A DNA stretch of 7,268 bases, from the NCBI GenBank assembly GCA_035480535.1, contig DATIHQ010000101.1, positions 1 through 7,268 on the forward strand, given 5' to 3'. The stretch's first letter is position 1, and the number at the start of each line of letters is the position of its first letter. The translations under genes and the position numbers were made by a program. The notes beneath the pieces are model-generated. The model worked only from the letters and a program-made list of their open reading frames with translations. It did not search any database and was not told the DNA's origin. Source of the stretch: DATIHQ01 sp035480535 (GTDB lineage Bacteria; Chlamydiota; Chlamydiia; Chlamydiales; SM23-39). Of the stretch, positions 6,764 through 7,268 are shown one piece after another.

Positions 6764-6770
6764 AAAGGAA
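6764..6770 (+). promoter_or_regulatory. Ribosome binding site of the 6778 gene
   Basis: AAAGGAA begins one base after the stop codon of the 5962 gene and lies seven bases before the ATG at 6778. It confirms the start and suggests independent initiation within one transcript. Confidence 0.7.
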
Positions 6771-6777
6771 TAAAACC

Positions 6778-7125
6778 ATGCCTTCACTTGCCGACTTGGA
6801 CTATACACCTATCGTCCCTGGATTAAATAGTGTTTCAACAGACCAAATTTGCACAGAAGGGAACCGTTACGATTTATTCATTTATCTCAATTATGAAACG
6901 GCTCAAGCAGCGAGACATGCGCTGGCTCTGTTAAAAGCTGAGGATGGACTGACGCCTCCCTATCAGAATACTCTTCGATACGATAGCATTCTATACATTC
7001 GTGAATCAAACAAGCATTATGTTGAGCTGGGCTTCGATACATCTCCTGAATATGGAAAAGTGAAAGAAATCTTCGATGCTGCAACTATGTACTTTAAGCT
7101 TGTGACACAGCGCGGATTTCCCTAA
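6778..7125 (+). CDS. Small hypothetical protein, second gene of the 5962 operon
   Basis: I do not recognise this 115-residue protein. It has no signal peptide or membrane helix. Predicted pieces alternate: a strand (YDLFIYLNY, 31-39), a helix (ETAQAARHALALLKAEDG, 40-57), a strand (SILYIRESNKHYVELGF), and a C-terminal helix (YGKVKEIFDAATMYFKLV). The alpha/beta pattern suggests a compact single domain. A good AAGGA ribosome binding site and the 15-base gap tie it to the methyltransferase-like gene, so it may work with that protein (inference). Its TAA stop at 7123-7125 lies inside the U-tract region of the convergent rRNA terminator. Confidence 0.78.
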   Translation: MPSLADLDYTPIVPGLNSVSTDQICTEGNRYDLFIYLNYETAQAARHALALLKAEDGLTPPYQNTLRYDSILYIRESNKHYVELGFDTSPEYGKVKEIFDAATMYFKLVTQRGFP

Positions 7126-7159
7126 ATAAAAAAGCCCTAGTTAGAAGACTAACTAGGGC
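7124..7159 (-). terminator. Intrinsic terminator of the rRNA operon
   Basis: A perfect 11-base-pair stem (7134-7144 with 7149-7159) closes a four-base loop. On the minus strand it is followed by TTTTTTATTT. It sits just after the 5S 3' end, as expected. On the plus strand the hairpin is followed by GAAGAAAA, with no U-tract, so it should act on the rRNA transcript only. Confidence 0.93.
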
Positions 7160-7165
7160 GAAGAA

Positions 7166-7268
7166 AACCTGGCGGCTACCTACTCTCCCATACTCTTGCG
7201 TATAGTACCATTGGCGACGAGAGTCTTAACTGCTGAGTTCGGGATGGGATCAGGTGTTTCCCTCTCTC
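7166..7268 (-). rRNA. rrf: 5S ribosomal RNA, 3' portion (partial)
   Basis: Read on the minus strand, the segment shows the conserved 5S core: GGGAAACACCTGATCCCATC, then CCGAACTCAG, then GGAGAGTAGG and the 3' strand of helix I, GCCGCCAGG. About 100 bases are present. The first bases of the molecule, including the 5' strand of helix I, lie beyond the right edge, as would the expected 23S and 16S genes. The wording of the loop regions resembles chlamydial 5S RNA. The exact 3' end is estimated. Confidence 0.95.

Overview
The window most likely comes from a member of the Chlamydiota, probably an amoeba- or environment-associated lineage rather than a classical Chlamydia pathogen. The clues are the 5S rRNA at the right edge, the chlamydia-like N-terminal part of Tgt, the few Shine-Dalgarno sequences, and several membrane-anchored proteins of unknown family that look lineage-specific. 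This assignment is an inference; no sequence search was run.

Layout, left to right. (1) Minus strand, 1-996: a queuosine-salvage pair. A YhhQ-type queuosine-precursor transporter overlaps by 8 bases the start of tgt (tRNA-guanine transglycosylase), which runs off the left edge. (2) Plus strand, 1049-2569: an unrecognised protein with an N-terminal hydrophobic anchor, a run of seven prolines and two copies of a domain of about 180 residues. (3) Plus strand, 2631-3569: an EamA/DMT-type metabolite transporter. Its 3' end overlaps by 19 bases the 3' end of a convergent TetA-like MFS transporter (minus strand, 3551-4774). (4) Plus strand, 4850-5560: a membrane-anchored protein of unknown family with a segment that resembles a diverged U-box. 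(5) Minus strand, 5566-5775: a small two-helix DUF378 membrane protein with a strong ribosome binding site. (6) Plus strand, 5962-7125: a two-gene operon behind a near-consensus sigma-70 promoter. It encodes a Rossmann/methyltransferase-like protein and a small unknown protein. (7) Minus strand, 7124-7268: the 3' end of an rRNA operon, made of a partial 5S rRNA and an intrinsic terminator whose U-tract overlaps the stop codon of the last plus-strand gene.

The genes fall into two groups. The left part (Tgt, YhhQ, EamA, MFS) holds recognisable genes for taking up metabolites, in keeping with an intracellular organism that imports host compounds. The rest, apart from the small DUF378 gene and the rRNA, consists of lineage-specific or poorly known proteins. 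The left end is GC-rich and the region from about 4850 onward is visibly AT-richer. No IS element, CRISPR array, tRNA or phage gene was seen, and no gene-free stretch exceeds 300 bases.
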